A DNA stretch of 64,000 nucleotides from Rhizophlyctis rosea (GCA_027596075.1 JADGJC010000010.1:182435-246434); one strand, 5' to 3'; counted from the first letter of the stretch, positions 22,900-34,496 are shown. Program-made: numbers and translations. Notes: a model not told the origin generated them from the sequence alone.

Positions 22900-24471
22900 T
22901 CATGTGTCCGGCCTATTGTCGTTACTGAATCTCACTACCACTTCCCGCTGTTGCCGAACTCTACTCAAGGCAGCCACGACAGGTTGCGCGGAAGCAGGAA
23001 TCTCGTTGTAAGCCTTTCGGATATCTTCCAACAAGTCCCCATATAAGTCCTCAGCAAGGTCGTACCGCTTACGCTTTTCATATATCCCTGCCAACGTTTC
23101 TATTACCCGCCGGGTTTCTCCCCGGGCATAAAATTCCGGCCCTTCAAACAGCCCATTTCTCCATGGATCCCAACTCCTTAACCACTGCAGCCAAGATTTG
23201 TACAAACTCTCCGCCGAATCAGGCTTATTTCGCGCCAAGTACAACCCACCCAGCTCTTCAACAGCAAGCCAGGTTTCAGTAAGTGATCTTCTTTCTGCGA
23301 TGTTCTGTCCCGCATCGAGAAAGATCTTGTAGTACCGTTCTGCCGCATCGTAATTTGCAATAAGCCTGGAATATCTGGCCAATGCTAAGGCGCAGGCAAG
23401 AGTGTCTGGATGGCCATTGCCCAGCACTTGCCTTCTGGTTGCGAAGCTGCGCACGAGTAGCGGGCATGCTTTACGTATGGTGTTCTGGTCAGAATTCATA
23501 ACTCCTGCCATCACAATGGGACAAGCATGCGATCTCTTAATATAGACTGGTTTGAAACTGATTTGCTGCGCTATTCAGACTTACATACCTTGATCTTAAA
23601 AGAAATGACCCAAACAGATTTGCCATGTCGCTTCCCCTATTGAGTCTCCGTTGTCTGCTGCTGCTCGTATATGAGACTGCAGCCGGATCTCCATCCATTG
23701 CGTGAGCAGAGACAGAACCATTCCGTCAAGTGTGCGGAAACCGACGGAGTCTCGTACAGCCTTTTGAATGGCCAGCAGATCTTCAATTTTGGTGGCTTGG
23801 GCTTTTTCAGACTTCACTTGGACGAAAGTTTGATAGAAGATTTGAGGATCTTTCTGGAGGCTATCACGAAAACGAGTTTGTTCGGTCGGCGGAAGGGCGA
23901 TATGGAAGGCGGATTTGATTTGCGCGCAGACGTACAATTCGTAGACGCACCAGGCACGGGTCAGGGTGATGGGTTGGTCCCAGGGTGTAAGGATCATCAG
24001 GACGCTGCCGACGTTGGAGATTATATGCATGAAGGTGTTCTGGAGCCACTCCGATGCCATGGTTTCTCGCCCGAGCTGGGGCAGGGAGAACATGTCAATC
24101 CATAGGAATACGTTGGAGGATACTTGTTTGGTGAAGAAGGAGACGATTACGTCCACAAACTGAAGGAAGTTGCCCTGCCATGAATGGCTGATGAACCAGG
24201 TGGCCCGTCCAACTGCAGGAGGTGTGCTCAGGGCAAAGGAGTCGCAAAGAGACCTCGGTTCTGAGAATTCGGGGAAAAGAGAAAACCGAAGTTGGGCCTT
24301 CGTTTTTGGTATGATGAATTGTTCGCATATGTCCGCTGTGGAAAAGTGCTTGAGTTTGTGACGTCCGCCGCACTCATTGATGAAGTTTTGGAGAAAGGAA
24401 AGGTGGACGCCGCGAAGAGGAAGCCGTTTGGGTGTTTCTGCTGACCGCGTTGGTGATTCGGTGCGCAGCAT
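22900..24471 (-). CDS. TIR-like domain and TPR protein
   Basis: Two coding blocks on the minus strand. The first (to about 23600) begins at an acceptor or at ATG 24471. It has a TIR-like domain with RATWFISHSWQGNF, then FLWIDMFSLPQLGR, LMILTPWD and TRAWCVYELYVCAQI, the classical strand order of TIR-type folds, with the Glu of CVYELY placed as in the NADase helix. A helical linker follows. The second block (about 23570-22900) has TPR-like pairs (ATRRQVLGNGHPDTLACALA, YDLAEDLYGDLLEDI) ending RQQREVVVRF. The exact splice between the blocks and the true 5' end are unresolved; an upstream exon in 24598-24975 is possible. The order resembles kinesin-light-chain-like TPR proteins of oomycetes and algae. 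A signalling role is inferred. Confidence 0.6.
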
Positions 24472-24525
24472 AGTCTGCAAAATATCAAACACTTCAAACA
24501 AGCCCGAAGCGTAAGCAACGGTCAA

Positions 24526-25111
24526 ATTTCACATAAGTCTGCGTTGCTGTGCTCTCACCTCTTTCGATTCCTACAATGGATCAGATGGGTGCAAAATTCA
24601 AATATGCAACTTGCGGTCGGTGATGTCTGTGCAATACAAGGTTTGAAGCCAACCGCCTGAGGTTGGATACCATTCTCTCAAAGATGATGGAGACGTATTT
24701 GGCAACCATGCCGTCTCCTGGACTTCCAACTTCCTGGGCGTCAACCGCGTTGCCACAAACTGATCACAAACCTCACCCAGAACCGCATGCTTTGTCAGCA
24801 AACCATGTGCGAAAGGAATGAGAAGGTGCAAAGACTCTAACTCAGAAGCAAGAATAAGTGCTGCCAGGTCAAGATGGAAGCACAGCAATTGGTAACGCTG
24901 ATAGTTACCTACTGCAGTTGATCGCAATCCCTTCTCACCAATCCAGTTATTGTTTGGGGATGGCAACGCCACCAACCTTCAACCACTGGAAACGCGTCGA
25001 CCAAGCCACGGGTGGCATGATTCACAACCACCCGAAACACATAGTGACGTCGCTGGTGTCTAGGCACTATTCCGCTTCCCACAGCACACGGAGGCTTCCG
25101 GTTGGCATGCA
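24526..25111. other. Intergenic or 5' exon region
   Basis: Contains a minus-strand open frame (24975-24598) that starts without ATG and could be a 5' exon of the TIR-like/TPR gene. I could not find a donor in the right phase. Its sequence resembles no family I know. Confidence 0.35.
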
Positions 25112-25117
25112 TATAAA
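25112..25117 (+). promoter_or_regulatory. TATA box of small disordered-protein gene
   Basis: TATAAA within GCATATAAAGGC, 132 bp upstream of the ATG at 25249, followed by an A/C-rich leader. Confidence 0.55.
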
Positions 25118-25248
25118 GGCACCATCAGTGAGCATCCGTTGACAATATTCACCTCACCAAAACAATATCAAGTGCGACTTGCCATATCAACATAAATCAA
25201 TACCGCCGACAACCACAAATCCAAATCCACCTTCACCAACCATCAACA

Positions 25249-25596
25249 ATGTCTAAATCCCTCCCAACCGCTCAAGCAGAAGAACTCGCCCAAACCTCCC
25301 CAATCCACCTCCCAACCGCCCCAGAAATCACCTCAGCCCACTACCCCGATCCATCACCCACCACCCACGCAGACGCAAAACACCACATGCCTTACTCGCC
25401 GTCCAACACTCCCAAACCGTACTCCCAGGGCCAGGACGAGTACCAACACATCCATCTGTCGACGGACGAAGCCGTGCAGGAAGCGGGGGAGGTTGAGAAG
25501 GGTTGGAAGAATGAGACACATCAGGTTGGGGGGAAGACGCCCCATATGCCGGGACAACCGAATGAGGCGGGGCCGTTGCCGAATTATGAGGGGTAG
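25249..25596 (+). CDS. Small disordered hydrophilic protein, unknown
   Basis: A single-exon frame of 115 codons with a clear ATG in a CAACAATG context and a TATA box upstream. The protein is rich in Pro, Ser, Thr, Gln and Glu, with no Cys and no hydrophobic segment. It is therefore intrinsically disordered and soluble. It ends GPLPNYEG. I recognise no family. The promoter, A-rich leader and clean frame argue that it is expressed. The composition is compatible with a stress-type hydrophilic protein, but nothing shows that. Confidence 0.6.
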   Translation: MSKSLPTAQAEELAQTSPIHLPTAPEITSAHYPDPSPTTHADAKHHMPYSPSNTPKPYSQGQDEYQHIHLSTDEAVQEAGEVEKGWKNETHQVGGKTPHMPGQPNEAGPLPNYEG

Positions 25597-26065
25597 GGAG
25601 CGTGTAGGTCGGATAAGTGATTGTGATTAGGTTGGGCTGATGATGGATGGAGGGATCAGGGTAGCATAGCCAATGCGATTCTTGTGCGTAGTGAAATGCT
25701 GTTGTGGAGGCAGAATGTACAATACATGCCACTTACTGCACAAGTCTGAGTCGAGATGGAGTGGGCAGCGCTTTCACCACTGTGGATGTTTGAAAGTAAA
25801 AAAATGATTGGGCAAGCTTGTAATAGGTTCTGTGAAATCACCATCTTCAAGAAAATTATCATCAGACGAACTTCGTTTGCTCGGCGGTCAACCCCTCTGT
25901 GCCTCGCAAACCTTCATTCGGGAAGCCTTGGACCCGTAAGCCACTGGCGCATACCGGTAAAGGTGACACAACAGTTTCTGTTCCTCTCAATTCTCAAATA
26001 TATGGCAGCTTCAACCTGAAAACATTTCATCCACCAAACATACAGTCATTCGCATGCATATACCC
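25597..26065. other. Intergenic
   Basis: AT-richer stretch between the small gene and the winged-helix candidate. I see no supported gene. Confidence 0.4.
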
Positions 26066-26769
26066 ATGCGTGAAAAAAGAAAAAATCGCCGGTCCTGTGC
26101 ATTGTGTAGAAAACGGTTACCACCCACACAAAACGGTACATGATAAGTCTATGTCGACGAGCAAACCCTCCCTCTATTTTTCCAATTCTGACCTGTAACC
26201 ATTCAATGCACAGGAGACGGGCGGTACTCACGGCCTACAAATTCTACGAGACGAACGTCCTTTCTGAAAAAGAAGACATCTGGCCCTTCATTCACGCCAA
26301 CTGGAAGACATTCTTTACCCGTCCAGGTGGGAGGCGTGGGTCTGAATTTGCCATCGTGACCAAATTGTCAACTTACCTCCTTGTCCCTTGTAGAAAGCCA
26401 CACCGCCTCTCAGCCATCATATGCTTAGGCGTGAACACCTCATGGGGGCGAGTGCAGGACAAAAGTCCGGCTCCTGTCCCCTTACGCCGACCTTGTGCTG
26501 AAGACTTCACCGTCAAAGACTCGGTGAGAGGCTCCGCCTTTATTCCTCTCACCGACATTGAAAGCAGCTCAGAAGATTCAGAAAGTCCGTCAGAATTCTC
26601 TTCCTCTAAATCACCACCACCTGCACCATCCTCCATATCCATACCCCCACACTCCGATTTGGAAAAGCAACTGCAAGCGCTACAACATGAAAGCGGCTGG
26701 GGTCCATCACACGACATCTTCCGATCTCTGCACATCATCGAGGATTTCATCCAACATACAATTTCCTAG
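26066..26769 (+). CDS. Putative winged-helix protein, low-confidence model
   Basis: The model joins 26066-26115 to an exon from 26214 in phase, giving a basic start with a CALC pair. Then comes SEKEDIWPFIHANWKTFFTR, which resembles helices 1-2 of a winged-helix domain such as that in ASH2-type chromatin proteins. A likely second intron (donor near 26327, acceptor at about 26430) would place VNTSWGRVQ and FTVKDSVRGSAFIPL as the rest of the fold. A Ser/Glu/Pro-rich tail follows and ends IIEDFIQHTIS. Start, introns and identity are all uncertain, and SPRY or PHD partners are not seen. It may continue into the next block. Confidence 0.35.
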
Positions 26770-26780
26770 AGCAACTCTTA

Positions 26781-27370
26781 ATGGCATCATCGACGAATGC
26801 CCAGGTGCTCTACGGTTTTCAGCTAAGCTATCCTGATGGCACAGGACGGTATATGCAACGGTTAGGATACGGAGCAGCCATGGGGTTGATGGCGTACCGT
26901 ACGCAGTGGTCTGTCTCTTGTCTCAACCATTACCCACATCCACTGCAAACGCGCGCTTCCTCGCTGAACGAAATCGTGAGGAGCAGTTACCTGAAATCTT
27001 CAGCACATACTACCTTCAAACCACGCAGGACTACATGGTGTCGGTGACTCGACTGTCAGGTCCTGACCTCCCTGAAGAGATTGTCCATAAACTACTAGAT
27101 TTGAAGCTGCGGATGCGTTGCGTGGGGTTGGTAGCTCGTCTTCCTCCGGCAACTATGTCGCCCCGTGTGTTGGCGGAGCGTCTTCGGATTGAGTTGCCTG
27201 GTGAAGTGAATGTTAATATAGGTGGTGGGACGGAGGGAGATGTGGAATGGAGAATTCAGATTGTGGATGGGTTGCTAATGAGGCAAAGTCTCATTGTTTA
27301 TCCCATGATCTATGAGGAGGGAGGCTGCATCTTGGTTCGAGCGAAGGGACGGCGAATTGTTGGAAACTGA
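26781..27370 (+). CDS. Unidentified coding block
   Basis: From about 26850 one frame stays open to 27370 with coding-like composition, for example LPEEIVHKLLDLKLRMRCVG and a final MIYEEGGCILVRAKGRRIVG. No ATG precedes it in frame, so it must be spliced, perhaps to the 26781 frame or to the winged-helix candidate upstream. I could not find a phase-consistent junction. No family is recognised. Confidence 0.3.
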
Positions 27371-28126
27371 TGAAAAATGAAAGGGGTTCTTGTATGATAT
27401 TCCTCAATAGGAACATAAAAAGTAAACGTCATTTGCTCAAATGACATTAAATGACTTGCACCAGGCGTCACACAGCAATGGATGAACAAGCATCGTGAAA
27501 GGCGTCGGGTTGTATTTGATGCACCATGTGCGGCATACACTGGAAACGAAAGATGGGTATCATTCGTGCTTTGATCGCGACATCCCATTCTTGTTACATC
27601 ATCTCCACTTATGCATACGATGCAAGCGGAAGTATGGAGGTTGGAAGCAGTGTCTATTGAGGGGGCCAGAGTTGCCAGCAAAGCAATCGGCAGGGAACCT
27701 GATGTGCTTTGATGAGACAGTGCATTTTGCCCAGAGGTCGCTGTTAACGAAACTAGTCTTCAAGATACAAAAGGCCGCATCACATTCCTCGTGCTCAGAA
27801 CATGCATTCGTCAGCAAAAGCACAAATGTATTCAATTTACATACAGCGAAAAGCAAGAAAAGGTGTACAGGGAAAGCGATTGCAAAATGGACGGGGGAAT
27901 AAAATGAAAGAAAAAGCGAAAATCAAAATCTACAAAAGTGCAACAGAGGGGCAGAAAGGCCCACAAACCTAAACACAAGAACTAATAGGGGATTCTATGG
28001 GAATCTACCTCTAATTGTCTCACAAATTTGAATGCAAAAAAGAACCACAAACATATGCAAAAACTTCAAAAACTACAAACAACCCAACCAACAAAAAGTC
28101 CTACCAATCACGCCCTAAACTACTCC
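27371..28126. other. Intergenic
   Basis: About 750 bases, A-rich near 27900-28090. One 135-codon + strand frame lacks any domain and is not called. Confidence 0.4.
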
Positions 28127-30199
28127 CTACTCCCACCCACTCCTCGAATTAGCCACATACCCATTCTCCCCCACCCCATCCTCCCCCGGCGAATCATACG
28201 CATACGTCAAACTCGCATTCAACAAACTCCCCGCACTCGAATTGCCCCCGACACTCCCCACCGGACTCGCCTCCGGCTTCCACCCCGGCTGCGGCTCCCC
28301 TAAAATCGACAGGCGGTACGTATGTTTCTGTTCCGCCACTGGCGAATTCGGAAGCGAGGATGACGGGTGGGACGAGTGTTCGGAGATGGTTGGGAGGGAC
28401 GTTGAGGAGACGATGGAGGAGTCGGAGTAGTTGGAGGAGGCCCAGGAGAGGCGGGAGCTGCGGACGGAAAGGCGTTTTTGAATGGGGTTGAAGGGGGTTT
28501 CGTCGGTGGAGGAGATGGAGGGGGCCCAGGAGAGGGTGCTGTCGCGTTTGGATTTTGGTGGTGGGGTTTTGGTTGGGTCGGGGGTGCTTGTGGGACCGGG
28601 CGGTGTTGGCAGGGGCGTTTTGGTGGTGGAAGTTGGGGATGGGAGGCCGGCCCAGGTTGGGGTTGTGTTGCGGAAGGGTGGGGAGAGGCGTTTTGGTGCT
28701 TGGGGTTGTTGGGTCGAGGGTGGGGAGAGACTTAGGTGGCTTGCGTTATCGGGTTGGTCGTTTGGAGGGGTGTTGAGTGTTGGTTCCGTCGTGTAGCTGT
28801 CGAGGATGCTTCCGTACGTTCCGGTCCTCGTGGTTTCGTTGGAGCTCTTAGGATTCGAGACGGGAGCACGGCGTGGGGGACGCGGTGGGGTGCCGGTTCC
28901 GCCGACGATCATGGGCGGGGTGTCCGTCGGCGCGAGGGACGCGTCCGCAACGTCTTCGTTCAAGTTTACTACCGACCTCCTCAAAGGAGTATTGTACAGC
29001 TCATCCCTAATGAAAATCTCAGCCGCACTCAACGCATCCATCCCCAACAACCCATCATCACTCCTCCCATTCTGCGAACTCGAAAACTCCGTCCCAGAAT
29101 CCGACTCACGGGTCTGCGAATGAGTCCCAACATTCTTCGCCAACCCATCTCCCGCACTTTCCTTCTCAACATCCCAAGCCCAAGGTTTCGACTCGGCCTC
29201 CTTCTTGATCATCTCGCTGTACCCAATTCCATCACCCTCAATGATAAACTCCTCCTCCTTCTCCTCGCGCTTCCTCCGCTTCCTACAGAACCACAAGCAA
29301 GCACCAAGCGCGATCCCCATAACTAGGAGCAAAATTACGATCAACCCAATCATCCCTCCTGACAGCTTCTTTGGCGCGCTGTCACCAGAATCGGCGAGAG
29401 CATTGGAGTCGGTGCTTGGCGAGGGTGAGGTAGTCACGAAAGTCGAGTCGGTTGTGGTTGTGAATGGAAAAGGGGTAAGGTTCGACGTGATTGCACTTGT
29501 TGTCGTCAACGCACTCCCATCCGTCGTGGTGGTGAACGTCGTCACGGGTGTTTGCTGACTATCCGTGGTAGTGGTAAGGAAGGATACAGTCGTGGTGGTG
29601 GTGGCTATGACTGTCGTTGGAGGAATTCCCGAGTTGCTCTGATCCCACCAATCCGTAGGCGAAGGGGATTGCACCCCGTTTCCGGCCGTCGCAGACATTG
29701 TCAGCGAAGATGTAACAGAAGTACGTAAAGTAGTAGTTTCTGTCCGTGAAAGCGTCCCTCCCCGCGTCGTCGAAACGGGGAAGGGTGAAACTATGTCTTG
29801 CGGGTCAGGTAATTGGATATCTGTGGATGTAGGGGTTGAAGAAGGGGAGGCGTTTGCAAACGGGGTTGAAGTAGTTGTTGATCGTGGTGGCTGAGCTGAT
29901 GCACTGGTAACTATGGATGATAGGGTTGCCATGGTGGCTGTGAGGGTAATGAAAAAGGATGGCGTGGACATATGTGAAGATGCATGTGATGCTGAGCGAG
30001 AGGCTTGTACAGTTGTTGTGGTTAGGGTGGGGAAGTCGGCAAAGGTTGGTGAGGAGAACGGAGTCTCGATAAAGGTGGCGGATGTCACAACCGCGCCTTC
30101 TGATAGTGTGTCCATGCCGGATACCAAGGAGGGTAAGTATATGCGGGAGTCAACAAGGATACAAGGCGCAGCCGGTGGTGCGCAAGTCAGAAAAGTCAA
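28127..30199 (-). CDS. Mucin-like single-pass membrane protein
   Basis: A frame of about 690 codons on the minus strand. The outer part is about 260 residues of Ser/Thr-rich, TTTT-rich sequence expected to be heavily O-glycosylated. A TM helix (MIGLIVILLLVMGIALGACL) is followed by a Cys-Arg-Lys stop-transfer cluster. The cytosolic tail of about 380 residues is disordered and Pro/Ser-rich. The architecture resembles fungal Mid2/Wsc-type cell-wall stress sensors, but no WSC or other Cys domain is present. The first in-frame ATG is at 30115. The frame opens upstream (LEILTFLTCAPPAAP) without ATG, so a 5' exon with a signal peptide probably exists near 30240-30320. Confidence 0.6.
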   Translation of the reverse strand: MTFLTCAPPAAPCILVDSRIYLPSLVSGMDTLSEGAVVTSATFIETPFSSPTFADFPTLTTTTVQASRSASHASSHMSTPSFFITLTATMATLSSIVTSASAQPPRSTTTSTPFANASPSSTPTSTDIQLPDPQDIVSPFPVSTTRGGTLSRTETTTLRTSVTSSLTMSATAGNGVQSPSPTDWWDQSNSGIPPTTVIATTTTTVSFLTTTTDSQQTPVTTFTTTTDGSALTTTSAITSNLTPFPFTTTTDSTFVTTSPSPSTDSNALADSGDSAPKKLSGGMIGLIVILLLVMGIALGACLWFCRKRRKREEKEEEFIIEGDGIGYSEMIKKEAESKPWAWDVEKESAGDGLAKNVGTHSQTRESDSGTEFSSSQNGRSDDGLLGMDALSAAEIFIRDELYNTPLRRSVVNLNEDVADASLAPTDTPPMIVGGTGTPPRPPRRAPVSNPKSSNETTRTGTYGSILDSYTTEPTLNTPPNDQPDNASHLSLSPPSTQQPQAPKRLSPPFRNTTPTWAGLPSPTSTTKTPLPTPPGPTSTPDPTKTPPPKSKRDSTLSWAPSISSTDETPFNPIQKRLSVRSSRLSWASSNYSDSSIVSSTSLPTISEHSSHPSSSLPNSPVAEQKHTYRLSILGEPQPGWKPEASPVGSVGGNSSAGSLLNASLTYAYDSPGEDGVGENGYVANSRSGWE

Positions 30200-30274
30200 A
30201 ATCTCAAGGGTGTTATGTATTCCTGTAACATGTCATCACACACATCCTGCAGTCAGTTTACCGATTCAGACTTA

Positions 30275-33200
30275 ATTGACGCGCACCAATGATGTCGTGA
30301 AGCTTACCTTCTCATGCGCAGCCGTTCAATACCGAAGAAAGCACCTTCAAATTGGATCGTCGCCCACCAGCAGTAACTTTGCAGGCCGCGAGAAAACCAC
30401 GAAAAACGAACACCAAAATTGCAAACTTGAAAATGCTAAAGGATGTTGAACAACCCTTGAACCCTATCACCCAAATCATTGCTATCGATTTCGGATTTTT
30501 TCGTAGCCATTGCGTCTGAAACCCTTCAGCATATGTGTCATAAGCCAATAGTCGCTTGCTATAGCCAGGGGTCACTGGTCTGTTGCGTTTGCTAAGCCAT
30601 GGAACCCTTTTGTGCTATTATTAGGGTCCCGCAGGAGTGACCCATAGCAATAATGCACGCCACACCGCTTCAATTTGCGGCAAAGGACCCGGGCCAAGCC
30701 ACAACTCAAGTGGATGGCCCGAATCAACATATCAGCGATTAAATCATCTTGTGGGTTGGACAACACTGAATTGATCGGCCTGTTCTTTGAGAATGGCTTC
30801 CTTTATGTCTTTCCATGCTGTTTGATGCTCTCTGCTTGCTTTGTAGCGAGGCGGCCCGTTTTTTCATCAGAAAGATGAAATTGCAAAAGTGAAAGGATTT
30901 GCAATTCAACCAATTGCCTATTAGCACGGAAAAGTCGTTGTGGCATCATTTTTCTGGCTTTCATTCTCGAGTCGCAGCCCCATAAAGGATCATGGTTCAT
31001 GCATTTGTCAATCAATCTACGAAGAAAATCAAAATCCGCCTTTGCTTGCCTATCAATCTGCGAGAATTCGATCTCACGTGCTTATCCTTTTTTGCTGATC
31101 GGATAGCATCAATAGTTCCAACCAAACAAGAATATTTGAACGGGTAGAGGAATCTCGAGGCCAAAGACAAGCGGCAGAGCCGGGAGTATATTCAGGATCT
31201 CAAGCATCCTGACGAAAGCATTGACATTACCTATGGTTCAGCTGGTCTTTTCATGAAATGAATTGATGATGCTGTTAAGAAGCCGTGCTGGGGCCAGTGC
31301 AGTCACGTTGCATATGAATGGAAGTAGAAGAGACTGACAAGGCCAACTGGAAAGCTCATAGGGTCGTATTTCCGAGACGTGAGCTAACCTTTCATTGGGA
31401 AATGCAAGGATGTCCTGCAAAACTCTTCAACGGAAACCCATGATATGGCGAGGATCATTCGTCGAAAAGGTGGAACAGTGATTACTATGGTCAATAAGAT
31501 GTCCGCTGTTCAAAAGTCGACGTCGATGATCATGGCCAACTTGAGCCACATGACCGATGCATCGTGTACTCCCTTTAGTTTGGGAGAACAAAAGGCCGGG
31601 TCGTGCAAATGTGAAAACAAAACAACTCTAGCGCAAGTTCAGTTCATCATCATCGCTGAAGGGGCTGAGTCCACCTTCCATGGTGCATTCAACATTTGAC
31701 AAACACAAGGCTCTACAGAAGGACGTAGCGTATACAGCCATGCAATCCGGTCGTCAATGCAAAAAAGAATAACGAAGATTCGAGAGGGATCTATTGTCAA
31801 CTCAGGAAACGACATCGTACACAGATTGACTGACATTTTAGACTATTTCTGCAAGGCTCTCCGTTACAAATCCTTGTGTATGGCACTCTACAAAACGCAG
31901 CCCCTTACATCAGCTTTACATCGTGTCTTGTATCAGTACAGTCTCTACTGTGAGAACTCTAGTACTTTGGAGCAATTACATAACGGAGCATAGTCCCTTA
32001 ACGCATAACATTTCAAAGGTGAAAAAAGAACGCAGCTTGGGCAGGACTGAGTGGACTGTTAAGACGCGATCCAAACAGCCCTTCGTTTACGGCTCTTGTG
32101 ATCAACATTCGGCGAGTCAAGTTTGTCCTTCCTTGAGGATCCGTCACCTGACCAAACTTGGTTAATCTTGTTGCCCGGAGCTAACAGAAAATAACGCAAA
32201 GGCGCAGAGTGTGACTTACCTGGGACAGTTTTCATTTGTGTTGGCCATCATTGCGAGGGATGAAGGCCACATGTTCTGGCATTGTTGTCACTCGGGACTG
32301 AGAACGACCACTTGACTTTGCGAGCAAAGAGGATGCGCACAAACAAGTTCCACAGACTCCGCAGATAACGCCCAGAGTCAAGATGATTGCCAATATACGC
32401 AGAAAGGTTGCAGTATTCCCCCGTTGAATCTTTTAGAACGAGGCCACACATCTAACACGTGAAACAGATGGAGGCGTTTGCAACGATTGCTACATTGTGA
32501 TGACAGCGCTGCGATGGTCCATGTCCGCTTGATTGATGACTCTTTGCATTAGTCAATGAGTTGTCATCAGCCAATGTGGCGATGAGAAGGAAAGGACCTG
32601 ACCAATGGCATTACATTCATCACTGACCACTGCCGAGCTCATAAATGAATTAACGAGCCTCCGCCCTGCAAATTGTTCCCACTTTTGACTTACACTGTGA
32701 TGATGACACTCATAGTTGTTGGACTGATTGCATACGGACAGCATGTTGAGAACTCGACAAGATGGTCCTACAGACTGAAGATTGATCCTGTCTGTACATT
32801 GGTAAGTAGTCTGCACCAACTTAACATTACACTTGGGTCATTTGCCCACCTGACTGCGAAGTAGAAGGGTTGTGTTTTCAGTCCCTTGATGTGCATGTGA
32901 TTTCACAGAATACCAATAGCAAAAACAGGCGCGTGTCCACAGGTGGAATCCAAATGTGCAGGTCGAACGTCACATAGAAGACAAGTCTTTGTCGATAAAA
33001 CTGGAACCACCAGCTTGTGACTTCGTTCGGTATAAACGATGTCGGTTCCCCCATCGCCCTATCGGATATTGGTACATTTTGAAGTCTTTGTCGCAAGGCA
33101 CATCCGATTTGATCCCATCCAATGTTTCTGCTGTATATGCATGATAGCACCAAGCAGACTTGCGCGAAGCAGACGATTTGAGTGAATTGAGAGAGTTGCA

Positions 33201-34049
33201 GATTGAGACGGCTTCGCGTTTTGCCAGCTTTGCTACGCACTGACGGTTCATTGGTTGTCCGCTGTTTGCAGTTCTTCGTTCCACAAGACAGGCGGATGGT
33301 ACACAAATGACATATGGAAGCCTGCTGAATGTCGTTTGGTTCTTGGCGAGCATGAACGTGGGCGTTCCGTGCTACCAACGAGAATGATCACCCCACCACG
33401 TAGTCACGATGCTGCAGTTTGTCAAACCTGCTTACTCTCCGAAGCCCCCGTTGATGACAGAGCTTGAACTTTTCGGGAAGAGGTTCAGTATGCCGATTCT
33501 GCCGAAACCTCGGTTTGTCCAAAATGTCCAGCGATGGACCTTTCAGTGGATGACGTTGTTCTTCGACGAATTTTCGACGCTACGTCACTGTGTAACACGT
33601 GGCAGCGGTGCCCTCCGCGCCATACCTCCGCCCTCTGAGACCTCCTGAGCCTCCGGCTTTCACAAACTACGAATTTAGTGGGCGCCACAAGTTCACGAGA
33701 AGACCAGAAGGGTGGGTCCTGGGAACGTGCACATGAGAGAAGCTGCAGGAATGAGAGTGAATGCATGAACACAAAGACACAAAAAGGAAGAAGGGAATTG
33801 AGGGTGACATCATGAATCATGCCTTCCATAAGGGCCTGATCTTCATTGCTTTGCTGTCGCTGCATATGAGAAACGGTCTGGACCACGCTGTCTTCTTGGA
33901 CCTCTCGCACAGGAGGAGGTGAAGCATTTGAAGCATGGCTTGAGACGGAAGACACATCTGACGTCACATAAGCTGTTTCCCTCATTGCCAGTCATTTCCT
34001 GCTACGCCCTGATGCAGGAGACACCCCAACAGAGACCAACCTTGGACCT
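30275..34049. other. Gene desert, about 3.8 kb
   Basis: Both strands are full of stops. The longest frames are about 166 codons and carry no recognised domain. Some minus-strand pieces look coding-like (around 33600-33400 and 31420-31240), suggesting a decayed gene or element, but I could not link them. No terminal repeats, target-site duplications or reverse-transcriptase/transposase motifs were seen. Confidence 0.45.
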
Positions 34050-34057
34050 TATAAATA
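34050..34057 (+). promoter_or_regulatory. TATA box of small membrane-protein gene
   Basis: TATAAATA, a strong TATA consensus 152 bp upstream of the ATG at 34209. Confidence 0.6.
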
Positions 34058-34208
34058 GAACCATCCTCCGTTTCCGACTCCGAACAACCTCAACCAGGAA
34101 CAGCCTCTCCCACCCACCAAAACAAAACTACACTACTTCGCCAACAACCCCTTCTTGGCAACAGTCCTCATCTCTTCCCACCAACACCTCCAAAACAACT
34201 AACCAACC

Positions 34209-34496
34209 ATGTGCTATTCCTGCGAAATCGTTCTCTGGGACATCCTCGTCCTCCTCGCCATCGTCCTCCTGGTCTTGTGGGTCTTGTCTCTGACACACGT
34301 AAGTTGCTTCTTCCCTCGATGACGTTACTCTGTATACACGTTTCTCATACATGATTCAAAACAGGTCATCTTCGTCAACATGGGACCCCTCCTCCACGTC
34401 TTCCTAGCCGTCGGTATCCTCTTCCTACTCGTATGGCTCTTCATCAGGTGTTGCCGCGGTGGTCGCCGCAGGAGCGGCCGCACCATCGTCGTCTAA
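34209..34496 (+). CDS. 73-residue two-helix membrane protein, unknown
   Basis: Two exons (34209-34298, 34365-34496) join in phase 0 across a 66-bp intron with GTAAGT and AACAG ends. Residues 1-7 contain CYSC. Residues 8-30 form one TM helix rich in Leu/Val (ILVLLAIVLLVLWVLSL). After a short loop (VNMGP) a second TM helix follows (LLHVFLAVGILFLLVWLFI). The end is a Cys-Cys and Arg-rich cytosolic tail finishing RTIVV. The size and two-helix plan recall Pmp3-type peptides, but the signature does not match. The adjacent Cys pairs could be palmitoylated; this is inference. The TATA box, intron and exact joining make it a credible gene. Confidence 0.7.

Noticed and set aside
27495..27902. 135-codon + strand frame
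   Set aside because: Cys/His residues look finger-like at first (CIRCKRK), but there is no full finger pattern and no supported start or neighbouring exon.
28478..28796. Gly/Trp-rich + strand open frames
   Set aside because: They are antisense shadows of the Pro/Ser-rich tail of the mucin-like gene; composition follows from that strand.
33485..33985. 166-codon minus-strand frame as a gene
   Set aside because: No family, no splice partner and poor codon quality after the first third; left as part of the desert.
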